Origin: an uncultured bacterium
GTDB lineage: Bacteria > Krumholzibacteriota > Krumholzibacteriia > LZORAL124-64-63
NCBI GenBank assembly: GCA_937910695.1
Contig: CALEMW010000100.1
Span: 1-42,585, forward strand
Length of the DNA stretch: 42,585 nt
Reading direction: 5' to 3'
Positions within the stretch are counted from its first letter, which is position 1. Each line of letters starts with the position of its first letter. A model generated the notes under the pieces. It did no database searches and was not told where the DNA came from. It was given only the letters and a program-made list of their open reading frames with translations. Below are positions 15,814 to 23,692 of this stretch, one piece after another. The position numbers were made by a program, and so were the translations under genes.

Positions 15814-17130
15814 TCAATCTTCAGCCGCGTCATGCCAGGTCAACCGACCCTTGAGGAAGGTCGCCTTGACGCGTCCGGTGAGTTCCTTGCCCGCATAAGG
15901 CGTGTTGCGGCTGCGACCGGCCAGCTTGGCCGGATCCACGACCCAGCGCTCATCGGGGTCGAAGAGCATGAAGTCGGCCTCGGCCCCTTCTTCCAGCGTG
16001 CCCACGGGTAGGCCGTAACAGGCAGCAGCCTGCTCAGTCATACGGCCCACCAGAACGCCGAGGTCCATCTTGCCTTCCAGGACAAGATAAGTATGACAGA
16101 CCGCGAGCGCGGTCTCCAGTCCCACGACGCCGAAAGGTGCCTGGTCGAACATCAGCTCCTTCTCCATGCCGGTGTGGGGCGCATGGTCGGTGGCTACGCA
16201 GTCCAGCACGCCGTCGATCAACCCCTGGGTCACCGCCTCGATGTCCTCCTCCTCGCGCAGAGGGGGGTTCATCTTGAAGTGCGGTGAGAAGTCCCGGCAG
16301 CTCGAGTGGTCCAGGGACAGGTGGTGCGGTGTGACCTCGCCTGTCACGTTCACGCCATCCTCCTTGCCCCGCCGGATGATCTCGACGGCGCCCTTGGTCG
16401 ACACGTGGGCCACATGCAGGTGGCCCCCGGTGGCCTTGGCCAGCTCCACGTCGCGGAAGATCATGCTGTCTTCGGCCAAGCGCGGAATGCCGCTGAGCCC
16501 GAGCTTGGTCGACCAGTAGCCGGCGTGCATCACGCCCGAACCCGACAGGGTGCAGTCCTCTGCGTGGCAGGTCACCGGCACGCCAAGCTGCTTGGCGTAC
16601 TGCAGAGCGAACTGCATGAGCTTGCCGTGCATCACGGGCTTGCCGTCGTCGGTAAAGCCCACCGCTCCGGCGCGTACGAGGTCGCCGAACTCGGTCAGGG
16701 TTTCGCCGCCCAGGCCCTTGGAGATGGCCGCCGTCGGGAAGACCCGGCAGAGGGCCGCCTCGTCGGCGCGGTCGAGCAGGTAGCGCACCATGGGGGCCGA
16801 ATCGATGGGAGGCACCGTATTGGGCATGGTCACCACCGAGGTGAACCCGCCCGCGGCCGCCGCCCGCACACCCGTCGCGATGGTCTCCTTCTCCTCCTGG
16901 CCCGGCTCGCGGAAGTGCACGTGCACATCCACCAGCCCCGGTGCGCACACCAGGCCGCCGCCATCGAGCACAGGCACACCTTCGCGGCTCGGTTCGCCCA
17001 CGCCGAGAGCCTGCACGCGTCCCTTCTGGATGTGCAGGAAACCCTTTCGCTTGGACAGCTTGCCGCCCCGCGCGAGCTTCACGTTGGTCACTAGATATTC
17101 CGCGGGGATCCTGTTCCAGTTCCAGTCCAT
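15814..17130 (-). CDS. pyrC: Dihydroorotase, class I
   Basis: A 438-residue amidohydrolase that closes carbamoyl aspartate to dihydroorotate. ATG 17130 has AGAGGA 8 nt upstream. ATG 17154, overlapping the pyrB stop by 4 nt, is in frame but lacks a site. Metal ligands are visible in DVHVHFREPG (about 70), TCHAED, HVAHVS and ATDHAPHTG (about 315). The bridging position has Asp (GFTDDG, about 158), as in class I enzymes, instead of the carboxylated lysine of class II. MNPPLREEED and RNTPYAGKELTG are other family motifs. It follows pyrB closely and is part of the PyrR-controlled operon. Confidence 0.95.
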   Translation of the reverse strand: MDWNWNRIPAEYLVTNVKLARGGKLSKRKGFLHIQKGRVQALGVGEPSREGVPVLDGGGLVCAPGLVDVHVHFREPGQEEKETIATGVRAAAAGGFTSVVTMPNTVPPIDSAPMVRYLLDRADEAALCRVFPTAAISKGLGGETLTEFGDLVRAGAVGFTDDGKPVMHGKLMQFALQYAKQLGVPVTCHAEDCTLSGSGVMHAGYWSTKLGLSGIPRLAEDSMIFRDVELAKATGGHLHVAHVSTKGAVEIIRRGKEDGVNVTGEVTPHHLSLDHSSCRDFSPHFKMNPPLREEEDIEAVTQGLIDGVLDCVATDHAPHTGMEKELMFDQAPFGVVGLETALAVCHTYLVLEGKMDLGVLVGRMTEQAAACYGLPVGTLEEGAEADFMLFDPDERWVVDPAKLAGRSRNTPYAGKELTGRVKATFLKGRLTWHDAAED

Positions 17131-17150
17131 CTTCGTCGTCCTCTCTGCCG

Positions 17151-18095
17151 TCATTCGCCGGCGCCAAGACTGCCCGGGTCGCCGCCCGACAGCAGATAGA
17201 TCACGGCCATCCGCACCGCCACGCCGTTGGTCACCTGTTCGAGGATGACCTGCCGCGGACCGTCGGCCACGTCGGAGCTGATTTCCACGTCCCGGTTCAT
17301 CGGCCCGGGATGCATGACGAAGCACTCAGGCTTGGTCCTGCGCAGAACGTCTTCGTTGACGCCGTACATCAAGGCGTACTCGCGGTTGCTCGGAAACACC
17401 ATCTGGCTCTGCCGCTCGAGCTGGATGCGCAGGATGTTCAGGCAATCCGCTTTGGCTACGGCCTTGGCCAGATCGAGCTCGACTTTGGCCCCCAGCTTGG
17501 CGATGGCCCTGGGCACCATCGTCGGCGGTCCGCACACCGTCACCTCGGCCCCGAGCCTGCCCAAGCCGTAGATGTTGGAGCGGGCCACCCTCGAATGGGA
17601 GATGTCGCCGATGATGGTGACCTTCTTCCCTTCGAGATTTCCCAGCCGCTGCCGCATGGTCATGATGTCCAGCAAACCCTGGGTGGGATGCTCATGGGGC
17701 CCGTCGCCGGCGTTGATGACCGAGGCCTTCAGCACCCGTCCCAGATACGCCGCAGCGCCGGGCGAAGAATGCCGCATGACGATCATGTCGACCTTCATGG
17801 CCTCGATGTTCTGGGCCGTGTCGCGCAGGGTCTCGCCTTTTTTCAAGCTGCTGCTCGCCGCCGAGAAGTTGACGATGTCGGCCGATAGACGCTTTTCCGC
17901 CAGCTCGAAGCTGATGCGCGTGCGTGTGCTGGGCTCGAAGAACAGGTTCACGACCGTCTTGCCCCGCATGATCGGCACGCTGCGCACCGGCCGGTCGAAG
18001 ACCGAGCGGAAGGCCTCGGCGGTGTTCAGGATGCTGAGGATCTCGTCGCGCGAAAGATCCTCCAGCCCGATCAGATCTTTGCGGTCCAGGCTCAT
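17151..18095 (-). CDS. pyrB: Aspartate carbamoyltransferase catalytic subunit
   Basis: A 314-residue enzyme that joins carbamoyl phosphate and aspartate, the committed step of pyrimidine synthesis. ATG 18095 overlaps the pyrR stop (ATGA). The carbamoyl-phosphate motif [13 protein letters not shown] is near residue 52, [12 protein letters not shown] follows, then the [11 protein letters not shown] motif near 135, and [10 protein letters not shown] near the C-terminus. Aspartate-domain signature [13 protein letters not shown] is present. No pyrI regulatory subunit is seen here, consistent with control by PyrR at the RNA level. Confidence 0.96.
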   Translation of the reverse strand: MSLDRKDLIGLEDLSRDEILSILNTAEAFRSVFDRPVRSVPIMRGKTVVNLFFEPSTRTRISFELAEKRLSADIVNFSAASSSLKKGETLRDTAQNIEAMKVDMIVMRHSSPGAAAYLGRVLKASVINAGDGPHEHPTQGLLDIMTMRQRLGNLEGKKVTIIGDISHSRVARSNIYGLGRLGAEVTVCGPPTMVPRAIAKLGAKVELDLAKAVAKADCLNILRIQLERQSQMVFPSNREYALMYGVNEDVLRRTKPECFVMHPGPMNRDVEISSDVADGPRQVILEQVTNGVAVRMAVIYLLSGGDPGSLGAGE

Positions 18096-18643
18096 GGTTC
18101 CTGCACCTCCCCGACGACGACCTTCTCCACGTCGTCGAACTCCTTGACCTTGACCTTGATGATCTCCTTGTGGGAGGTCGGCACGTTCTTGCCCACGAAG
18201 TCCGGTCGGATAGGCAGCTCGCGGTGGCCGCGGTCGATCAGCACGGCGAGGCGGATGGCCTTGGGGCGCCCCCACTCCATGATCGCATCGAGGGCAGCGC
18301 GGACCGTGCGCCCGGTGTAGAGTACGTCGTCGACCAGGATGACTTCCTTGCCGGTCACGTCGACGGGCATATCGGTGGTCGAGACGCGAGGTGCCGGACC
18401 GATGGTCGACAGGTCGTCGCGGTAGAAGGTGATGTCGATGGAGCCCATGGGCACCTCGACCTCCTCGATCTTGCGGATCGACTCGGCGATCATGCGGGCC
18501 AAGGGCACGCCCCGGCGCTGCACGCCGAGCAGGACCAGGTCGTCGGTGCCCTTGTTGGCTTCGACGATCTCGTGGGCCACGCGGCGCAGGGCGCGCCGCA
18601 TCTCTGTACCATCCATGATGACGGTTTTCTCGACGAAAGACAT
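18092..18643 (-). CDS. pyrR: PyrR: pyr mRNA-binding attenuation protein / uracil phosphoribosyltransferase
   Basis: A 183-residue protein starting at ATG 18643 after AAGGAG. It has the type I phosphoribosyltransferase fold with the PRPP loop [18 protein letters not shown] (about 97-114), the N-terminal [12 protein letters not shown] segment, the [10 protein letters not shown] hood and [19 protein letters not shown]. In Bacillus, PyrR binds UMP or UTP and then a hairpin in pyr leader RNA, favouring termination. A matching leader lies directly upstream (18673-18758), so a regulatory role here is well supported, not only the side UPRT activity. It overlaps pyrB by 4 nt. Confidence 0.94.
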   Translation of the reverse strand: MSFVEKTVIMDGTEMRRALRRVAHEIVEANKGTDDLVLLGVQRRGVPLARMIAESIRKIEEVEVPMGSIDITFYRDDLSTIGPAPRVSTTDMPVDVTGKEVILVDDVLYTGRTVRAALDAIMEWGRPKAIRLAVLIDRGHRELPIRPDFVGKNVPTSHKEIIKVKVKEFDDVEKVVVGEVQEP

Positions 18644-18672
18644 GGTGGCTCCTTGGAGAGCGGTCCGGGCAC

Positions 18673-18704
18673 AAAAAAAGGCACGGCGTCAACGCGCTCA
18701 TGCC
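18673..18704 (-). terminator. Attenuator terminator in the pyr leader
   Basis: On the minus strand GGCATG...CGTGCC (plus 18680-18704) folds into a stem of about 9 bp with one bulged A and a 6-nt loop, followed by seven U (plus A-run 18673-18679). It lies 29 nt upstream of the pyrR ATG, between promoter and gene, so it must act as a conditional terminator. Confidence 0.75.
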
Positions 18705-18724
18705 TGGCTTCGTTCCTTTCCGCC

Positions 18725-18758
18725 TCCTTTTGGGCCTCTCGGGGCCGCATTAAAAGGA
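18725..18758 (-). promoter_or_regulatory. PyrR-binding (anti-antiterminator) hairpin of the pyr leader
   Basis: Minus-strand lower stem UCCUUUU (plus 18752-18758) pairs with AAAAGGA (plus 18725-18731). An upper stem GGCC/GGCC closes the loop CCGAGA (plus 18732-18746 region). The loop fits the PyrR hexaloop consensus CNGNGA exactly, and the surrounding CC-N-G-N-GAGG-Y pattern also fits. The 5' arm can alternatively pair with a perfect 8-nt complement at plus 18712-18719. This gives a competing fold that could act as a switch. The terminator follows about 20 nt later. Assignment rests on the consensus and position; the family knowledge is from Bacillus. Confidence 0.7.
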
Positions 18759-18775
18759 ACTGGGTGACTGGAGGG

Positions 18776-18804
18776 AATCTAGCAGGTAGGCGGTCAGGGA
18801 GCAA
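18776..18804 (-). promoter_or_regulatory. Sigma70-like promoter of the pyr operon
   Basis: Minus-strand TTGCTC (plus 18799-18804) and TAGATT (plus 18776-18781) with a 17-nt spacer. Transcription would start near 18769, about ten bases before the PyrR hairpin, as expected for an attenuator leader of roughly 125 nt. Confidence 0.5.
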
Positions 18805-18816
18805 GCGTGTCTCGAC

Positions 18817-19596
18817 TCACGGCCTGTTCTGCGGATTTTGGAGTTCTTCGAGGCGGGTCCGAGCCCTCCCGGCCATGGACCCGGACGGGTGACGGACAAG
18901 GAACGAGCGCCAAGCCGCCACGGCCTCGTTGACCCGGCCGGCTTCGCTCAGAGCACTCGCACGGGAAAACGCTGCCTCTTGATGCTCGGGGTTCAGAGTG
19001 AGCATCCCATCGAAAACCACCAACGCATCAGCGAACCTCGCCTGATAGAACAGCGCCTGTCCGTAGGCCTGCAGCACGTCCAGGTCCTCAGGATGACTTT
19101 CCGCCAGCGGCAGCAGCATGGCCTCCGCATCCTCATGGCGACCACGGCGCATCATCACCAGCGCCAGGTTGTACTGCGCGTCCTCGAGATCCGGGTTGAG
19201 GTTCAGGGCCCGCCGGAACGCATCTTCGGCCTCCGTACTTCGCCCGGCGCGCACAGCAGCCACGCCGTCGTTGTAGGCGGCCAGAGCGGTTCGCCGGCCT
19301 TCGGCGTCCCGCCACTCCTGTTCGGTGAAGCGAAGCTCCAGGGGCGTGCCCACGGTTAGCAAGTCGGCATCGATCAGGCTGTTGTTCAGAGCGATTTCTT
19401 CGGCGCGGGAGGGGTCGGCGTAATAGAGATCGGCGATCGTACGCAAGGTTTCACCTGCGGCGACGGCGTGGGTCAGGGAGTAGGTTTCGAGTTCGCGCAT
19501 TGTCTCGAGGCGCTCGCTCGTATTCCACTGGCGCTTGGCGCAGCCGCCGATGAGCACCAGTAGCACGAGCAACGTACAGGACAAGCGACGGGTCAT
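18817..19596 (-). CDS. Lipoprotein with LysM domain and TPR repeats
   Basis: A 259-residue protein starting at ATG 19596 (AAGGAGAT 5 nt upstream; overlaps the dusB stop). A signal sequence (LSCTLLVLLVLIGGC) ends in the lipobox IGGC. Residues about 39-90 are a LysM peptidoglycan-binding domain (YSLTHAVAAGETLRTIADLYY, ALNNSLIDADLLTVGTPLEL). From about 105 to the end there are three to four TPR units (AYNDGVAAVRAGRSTEAEDAF, AQYNLALVMMRRGRHEDAEAM, AYGQALFYQARFADALVVFDG, SRASALSEAGRVNEAVAAWRSF). The architecture suggests an envelope protein touching the cell wall and presenting a protein-binding surface. It is co-transcribed with dusB, and the pyr leader begins right after it. Confidence 0.85.
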   Translation of the reverse strand: MTRRLSCTLLVLLVLIGGCAKRQWNTSERLETMRELETYSLTHAVAAGETLRTIADLYYADPSRAEEIALNNSLIDADLLTVGTPLELRFTEQEWRDAEGRRTALAAYNDGVAAVRAGRSTEAEDAFRRALNLNPDLEDAQYNLALVMMRRGRHEDAEAMLLPLAESHPEDLDVLQAYGQALFYQARFADALVVFDGMLTLNPEHQEAAFSRASALSEAGRVNEAVAAWRSFLVRHPSGSMAGRARTRLEELQNPQNRP

Positions 19597-20681
19597 GACC
19601 GATCTCCTTCTTTCAGGTCGCAACACAGATCGGATGCGTTCACGTCATCGTTCTCAGCCAGCGGCAGAGTGCCGCACCGAGGCCGGCTCTCGAGGTCGGC
19701 TTCGCTGCGAAGCTCCGCGAGCACATCCAGCATCGCATCGCCGGTCTCGGTGGCGAAGAGGCGCCGACGCATGGCGGCCGCCCCTGGAAAATCCCGGAAG
19801 TAACGTACAACGTGTTTGCGGACTGTTTGAGAGCCGTAACGCTCTCCCCGCAGGCGTGCCACCGCGGCGATATGTCCTTCCACAACATCCATGATCTCAC
19901 CCAGGTTTGGTGTCTCGCAGGCCCCGAGACCGTCGGCGGCATCCATCTGCTTGAAGAGCCAAGGATTGCCCATGGCGCCGCGGCCCACCATGACCGCATG
20001 GCAGCGGGTCTCGCGGACCATCGCGGCATAGGAGTCGCCATCGACCACGTCGCCGTTGCCGATCACCGGAATGTCCATCACGTCCACCAGGTCGGCGATG
20101 CAGTCCCAGTGGGCGTGGCCGCGGAACTTCTGGTTGCGGGTGCGGCCGTGGAGGGTGACCCAGCGACAGCCCGCCTCCTGGAGCAGCAGGCCCACCTCGC
20201 GGTAGTTCACCGAGTCGTCGTCCCAACCCGTGCGGATCTTGGCGGTGACCGGCACGGGGCTCGCCGCGACCACCGCATCGACGATCTCCTTGAGCAGATC
20301 CACATCGGCCAGCAGCGCGCTGCCGCCGCATTTCTGGACGACCTTCTTGGCCGGACAGCCGAAGTTGATGTCGAGCACGTCGAGACGCTTGTCGGCCATC
20401 AGGCGTGCGGCGCCCGCCATGGCGTCCGGCTCCGCGCCGAAAATCTGCACACCCACGCGGCCCTGCTCGCCTTCGGTGTCGACCAGGCGCCAGGTCTGGG
20501 GATTGTCATACGTCAGGCCCTTGGCTGCGGTGAATTCACAGAAGGCAAGGCCTGCGCCGTGGGCGCGGCACACGTCGCGGAAGGCGCGGTCGGTCACACC
20601 GGCCATGGGCGACAGCACGGTGCGCACGTCGCCGAACCAGGCGATGTCGGGATGGATGGTGACAGGCTTGCGGTCGAGCAT
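19593..20681 (-). CDS. dusB: tRNA-dihydrouridine synthase (DusB type)
   Basis: A 362-residue FMN enzyme that reduces uridines to dihydrouridine in tRNA. ATG 20681 lies 3 nt after GGAGGA. Motifs in order: VLSPMAGVTDRAFRDVCR, FCEFTAAKGL, VGVQIFGAEPDAMAGAARL, VLDINFGCPAKKVVQKCGGSALL (conserved cysteine C109; C118 nearby), VTAKIRTGWDD, VTLHGRTRNQKFRGHAHW, VIGNGDVVDGDS and VMVGRGAMGNPWLFKQ. The C-terminal helical domain has VRKHVVRYFRDFPGA, then a ~30-residue acidic tail. A promoter lies upstream at 20712-20740. The stop overlaps the LysM/TPR gene start. Confidence 0.94.
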   Translation of the reverse strand: MLDRKPVTIHPDIAWFGDVRTVLSPMAGVTDRAFRDVCRAHGAGLAFCEFTAAKGLTYDNPQTWRLVDTEGEQGRVGVQIFGAEPDAMAGAARLMADKRLDVLDINFGCPAKKVVQKCGGSALLADVDLLKEIVDAVVAASPVPVTAKIRTGWDDDSVNYREVGLLLQEAGCRWVTLHGRTRNQKFRGHAHWDCIADLVDVMDIPVIGNGDVVDGDSYAAMVRETRCHAVMVGRGAMGNPWLFKQMDAADGLGACETPNLGEIMDVVEGHIAAVARLRGERYGSQTVRKHVVRYFRDFPGAAAMRRRLFATETGDAMLDVLAELRSEADLESRPRCGTLPLAENDDVNASDLCCDLKEGDRS

Positions 20682-20711
20682 GACTCCTCCGGACCTCGGG
20701 ACAGGCATCCA

Positions 20712-20740
20712 AGTCTAGGGCGGGGCGGCCTGTTCCACAA
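20712..20740 (-). promoter_or_regulatory. Sigma70-like promoter for dusB
   Basis: Minus-strand TTGTGG (plus 20735-20740) and TAGACT (plus 20712-20717) with a 17-nt spacer, about 30 nt before ATG 20681. The -35 box is also the outer arm of the inverted repeat at 20735-20787. Confidence 0.42.
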
Positions 20741-20787
20741 GACACGACGACGCCCGACCCTCCAGGGCCGGGCGTCGAGGCTTGTGG
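20735..20787 (-). terminator. Long imperfect hairpin after the GYWKNH protein gene
   Basis: Outer arms CCACAAG (20735-20741) and CTTGTGG (20781-20787) enclose a 9-bp perfect stem CGACGCCCG/CGGGCGTCG (20748-20756, 20769-20777) with a further CCCT/AGGG pair at the tip. It starts 13 nt after the stop of the minus-strand gene ending at 20801. It lacks a T-run, but position and strength suggest a terminator. Confidence 0.55.
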
Positions 20788-20800
20788 GATCCGAGCGTTC

Positions 20801-21601
20801 CTACCGGTAACGGCTCTTGAGATCGCCGAAGTTAACGTCTTCATTCATGGCTTTGTCGGCGAAATCGAGACCGCCACAACCCATTTCGTTGTAATCCGCC
20901 AACGCGTCTTTCACGGAAAGCAGATCCCGTTTCCCCGGGTTGCCGGGACGGCTGAACAGCGGATAGATCGCCAACAGATCGTCGGCTTCATCGATGCGAC
21001 CCTGGATACCATCGTCGGCCCCATTGAGCACGTTCAGCTTTGCGGCGATCAGGTGATGGGCTGTGATGATCGTCGCGTCACCCCGTACGGGCATTCGTAG
21101 GATCCACAGCAGGGCCGTCTGGTCGTAGCTCACGCCCCCAAGGGTGAGTTCGGTGACCGGCCAAACTTCTTCATGATTCTTCCAGTAGCCGGGCGTGTAG
21201 TGACAAGCGTCGCCGCCGCCACAATCGCAAAGAAACGCCGACTCGAAACGGCGTTCGGGATCGGCGGCGTTCGGATCGAGGATCGTGAAGATACCTGTGA
21301 CGACCACGGCGCCGCAGGGTTCGACGGCCCAGGGAGCGCCTCCCGAAAACGGCGTTGCGGCCGGGTTGGTTGAAGGCACGGTCAGTTCTCCCGACTGCTC
21401 GTCGAGCACGGCACCGGCTTGAGACAAGGTGACTGTGTAGGCGACCATCACTTCGTCGAGACTCGAGGCAACCTTGATCAGCCCGTCCATGTGCCAACCG
21501 GCACAATCACCGACACCGGCAAAGTCCTCCCAATGCGTTGCTGCTGCTGGCACGGCGAAAGCCAAGACAGCGATGGCCAGAATCGTTGACATGAGCTTCA
21601 T
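20801..21601 (-). CDS. Secreted protein with a GYWKNH motif, function unknown
   Basis: A 266-residue protein starting at ATG 21601 with GGAGG about 10 nt upstream. The N-terminus is a classic signal peptide (MKLMSTILAIAVLAFAV, then PAAA-T cleavage). The first part of the mature protein looks like a beta-rich domain with paired cysteines (GDCAGW, VEPCGAV, FLCDCGGGDAC). A second part runs from CHYTPGYWKNHEEVWPV through LGGVSYDQTALLWILRMPVRGDA to HHLIAAKLNVLNGAD and ends with IDEADDLLAIYPL. I know this TPGYWKNH...LIAAKLN pattern as a recurrent element of secreted proteins in poorly characterised phyla, but no function is known to me. It is monocistronic between a probable promoter and a long hairpin. 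Confidence 0.7.
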   Translation of the reverse strand: MKLMSTILAIAVLAFAVPAAATHWEDFAGVGDCAGWHMDGLIKVASSLDEVMVAYTVTLSQAGAVLDEQSGELTVPSTNPAATPFSGGAPWAVEPCGAVVVTGIFTILDPNAADPERRFESAFLCDCGGGDACHYTPGYWKNHEEVWPVTELTLGGVSYDQTALLWILRMPVRGDATIITAHHLIAAKLNVLNGADDGIQGRIDEADDLLAIYPLFSRPGNPGKRDLLSVKDALADYNEMGCGGLDFADKAMNEDVNFGDLKSRYR

Positions 21602-21778
21602 TGCGAGTTTTCCTCCAGGATGGTGGACCAGATGCTGTACAGACTGTGGAAGACCCGTGGCAATTCAAATAACATTATATCATAATTCCTGATTCCAAGA
21701 TAATCCTAAGCGGAGTCGACTCCACCTGGGTTGGAACATTGACGGTATCCGGCTCTGCTATTGAGGGAGAGAACATCG
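21602..21778. promoter_or_regulatory. AT-rich divergent promoter region
   Basis: A 177-nt gap between divergent genes, with an AT-rich core at about 21660-21710. A perfect minus-strand -10 hexamer TATAAT (plus 21674-21679) lies 73 nt before ATG 21601, but no good -35 box fits. On the plus strand CATAAT occurs in the same core, with a poor -35. Both assignments are tentative. Confidence 0.3.
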
Positions 21779-22873
21779 ATGTCGGTTGAAAACCACACCC
21801 TCTGCTTCGTCAACGGTATGCATCTTTACGCCGGAGCCGAGGTTTGGATGCTGGAGGCAGCCACCAGTCTCCGAGACCGTGGTCGTACCGTCCATTTCGT
21901 GGCGCCGCCAGGCTCTCCGCTGCTCGAACGCGCCAGAGCGGCCGGGTTCCATGTCGCCGGTATCGACATCCGCTTCGACGCTTCGCCCTTCACCCTGGCC
22001 CGCCTCTGGACCGAATTCCGCCACACCCGGCCCGCGGCTGTCGTGTGCAACCGCCTCAAGGACCTCAAGGCCGCCGGTGTGGCCGGCGCCCTCGCCGGGG
22101 TGCCCATTCGTCTCTATAGCCGCGAAAGCGACTTTCCTCTCCGCAGCACCCGCCCATATTACAGGTGGTACCTCAACAAGGTGGCCACGGGCTTGCTGGT
22201 GAATTCTGATGCCACGCGCCGCACAACCCTCGCCAGCGCTCCTTGGCTGGACCTGGCCCGCGTCCATACCCTGCTCAAGGGCGTCGACCTGCTCACGTTC
22301 CAGCCAACACCCCGCAACGCAGGGATCCCGACGGTCGGCTTCGCTGGTCAGCTGAGCGAACGTAAGGGACTGACAACCTTGATGAAAGCCTGGGAAACAC
22401 TGCGCACACGCAACGACGCCCTGCCCGCCGCCCGACTCCTGATCGCCGGTCAAGGCGAACTCCGCGAAGAGCTGTGCCGCTGGCGCGACGGATTGTCGGC
22501 GCCCGCCGAAGTGGAACTGCTCGGCCAGGTGGACGCCATGCCGGCATTCTATGCGTCTCTCGACGTCTTGGCCCTGCCTTCCCGCTACGAGGGATACGGC
22601 CTGACCGCTGCCGAAGCTTTGGCCTGCGGACGGCCTGTGGTGGCTTGCGACACGAGCTCCATGCCCGAACTCGTGAGTGACGGCAGTTCGGGCCGCCTCG
22701 TGCCTATCGACCGCCCCGACCTCGTCGCCGACGCCCTGCACGCCTACCTGGTCGATCCCGACTTGGCCGCGGTCCACGGCGCCGCCGGCCGCGCCGCCAT
22801 GGTTGCCGGCCACGACCGCGAACAGACCCTCGACCAGCTCGATGCCCTCACGACCCCGAAAGGATCGTCATGA
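21779..22873 (+). CDS. Glycosyltransferase family 4 (GT-B)
   Basis: A 364-residue protein. ATG 21779 follows GAGGGAGAG; a TTG at 21761 would add six residues. The N-terminal acceptor domain begins LCFVNGMHLYAGAEVWMLEAA, the usual sugar-transferase GG-x-E-like loop. The C-terminal donor domain has TVGFAGQLSERKGLTTLMKAW, LLIAGQGELREEL, VELLGQVDAMPAFYASLDVL and the EX7E motif in PSRYEGYGLTAAEALACGRPV. It transfers a sugar from an activated donor, probably a nucleotide sugar, to an unknown acceptor in glycan assembly. It overlaps the next gene by 4 nt. Confidence 0.88.
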   Translation: MSVENHTLCFVNGMHLYAGAEVWMLEAATSLRDRGRTVHFVAPPGSPLLERARAAGFHVAGIDIRFDASPFTLARLWTEFRHTRPAAVVCNRLKDLKAAGVAGALAGVPIRLYSRESDFPLRSTRPYYRWYLNKVATGLLVNSDATRRTTLASAPWLDLARVHTLLKGVDLLTFQPTPRNAGIPTVGFAGQLSERKGLTTLMKAWETLRTRNDALPAARLLIAGQGELREELCRWRDGLSAPAEVELLGQVDAMPAFYASLDVLALPSRYEGYGLTAAEALACGRPVVACDTSSMPELVSDGSSGRLVPIDRPDLVADALHAYLVDPDLAAVHGAAGRAAMVAGHDREQTLDQLDALTTPKGSS

Positions 22874-23692
22874 CCCGTCTGCGCCTCGCCGCCGTCCAGA
22901 CCTCGCCTGTGTTCGGGAAAGTCGACAGCAACGTAGACACCGCCCTGGCCCTCGTGCCCGCCGACGCCGACCTCGTGGTGCTGCCCGAACTCTTCGCGAC
23001 AGGTTACCAGTTCCGCGACCGCGATGAGCTGATGGCGCTGGCCGAACCCATCGCCGGGCCCGTTGCCGGACCTACCGTCGCCCGCCTGCGCGACCACGCC
23101 GCCGCGACGGACACGACACTCTGCGCCGGCCTGGCCGAACGCGACGGCGACGTCCTTTACAACAGCAGCGTCCTGGTGCGACCCGACGGCTCGGTCGAGA
23201 TCTACCGCAAGACCCATCTGTTCTGGAATGAAAAGCTGATCTTCACCCCCGGCGACCTGGGCTTCGGCGTGTTCGAGGCCTGCGGCACCACCGTCGGCAT
23301 GATGATCTGCTTCGACTGGATCTTTCCCGAGGCCGCCCGTACCCTCGCCCTGCGCGGCGCCAAGATCCTGCTGCATCCGAGCAACCTGATCCTCGACCTC
23401 TGCCCCGACGCCATGATCACCCGCTGCATCGAGAACCGCGTCTTCGCCGTGACGGCCAACCGCGTCGGCACCGAAGACCGCACCGACGGCCAGGCGCTGA
23501 CCTTCAGCGGCCTGAGCCAGATCTGCGGTCCGATGGGGAAGGCGTTGGTCAGGATGGGGGCGACCGGCGATGGCGTCGCCTCGGCGGATATCGACCTCGT
23601 CGACGCCGATCGGCAGCTGACGCCCCCTCAACGAGCTGTGGGAGGATCGCAGACCGGAGTTCTACGACGGAACGGTCACGCCTCGGCGCTGA
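22870..23692 (+). CDS. Nitrilase-superfamily carbon-nitrogen hydrolase, frameshifted near the C-terminus
   Basis: Starts at ATG 22870, overlapping the glycosyltransferase stop. The full catalytic triad is present: E40 in VVLPELFATGY, K114 in IYRKTHLF and C147 in MMICFDWIFPE, with HPSNL and NRVGTE motifs after it. The superfamily hydrolyses amides or nitriles, or transfers acyl groups; the substrate is unknown. Up to DADRQLTP the reading frame is normal. In the assembled frame it then runs through 88 unrelated residues to 23892, antisense to glgC. Removing one C from the C5 run at 23623-23627 restores LNELWEDRRPEFYDGTVTP and a stop at 23690-23692. That gives 273 residues, the usual family length. 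So a +1 frameshift or sequence error is likely. The core domain is unaffected. Confidence 0.85.
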
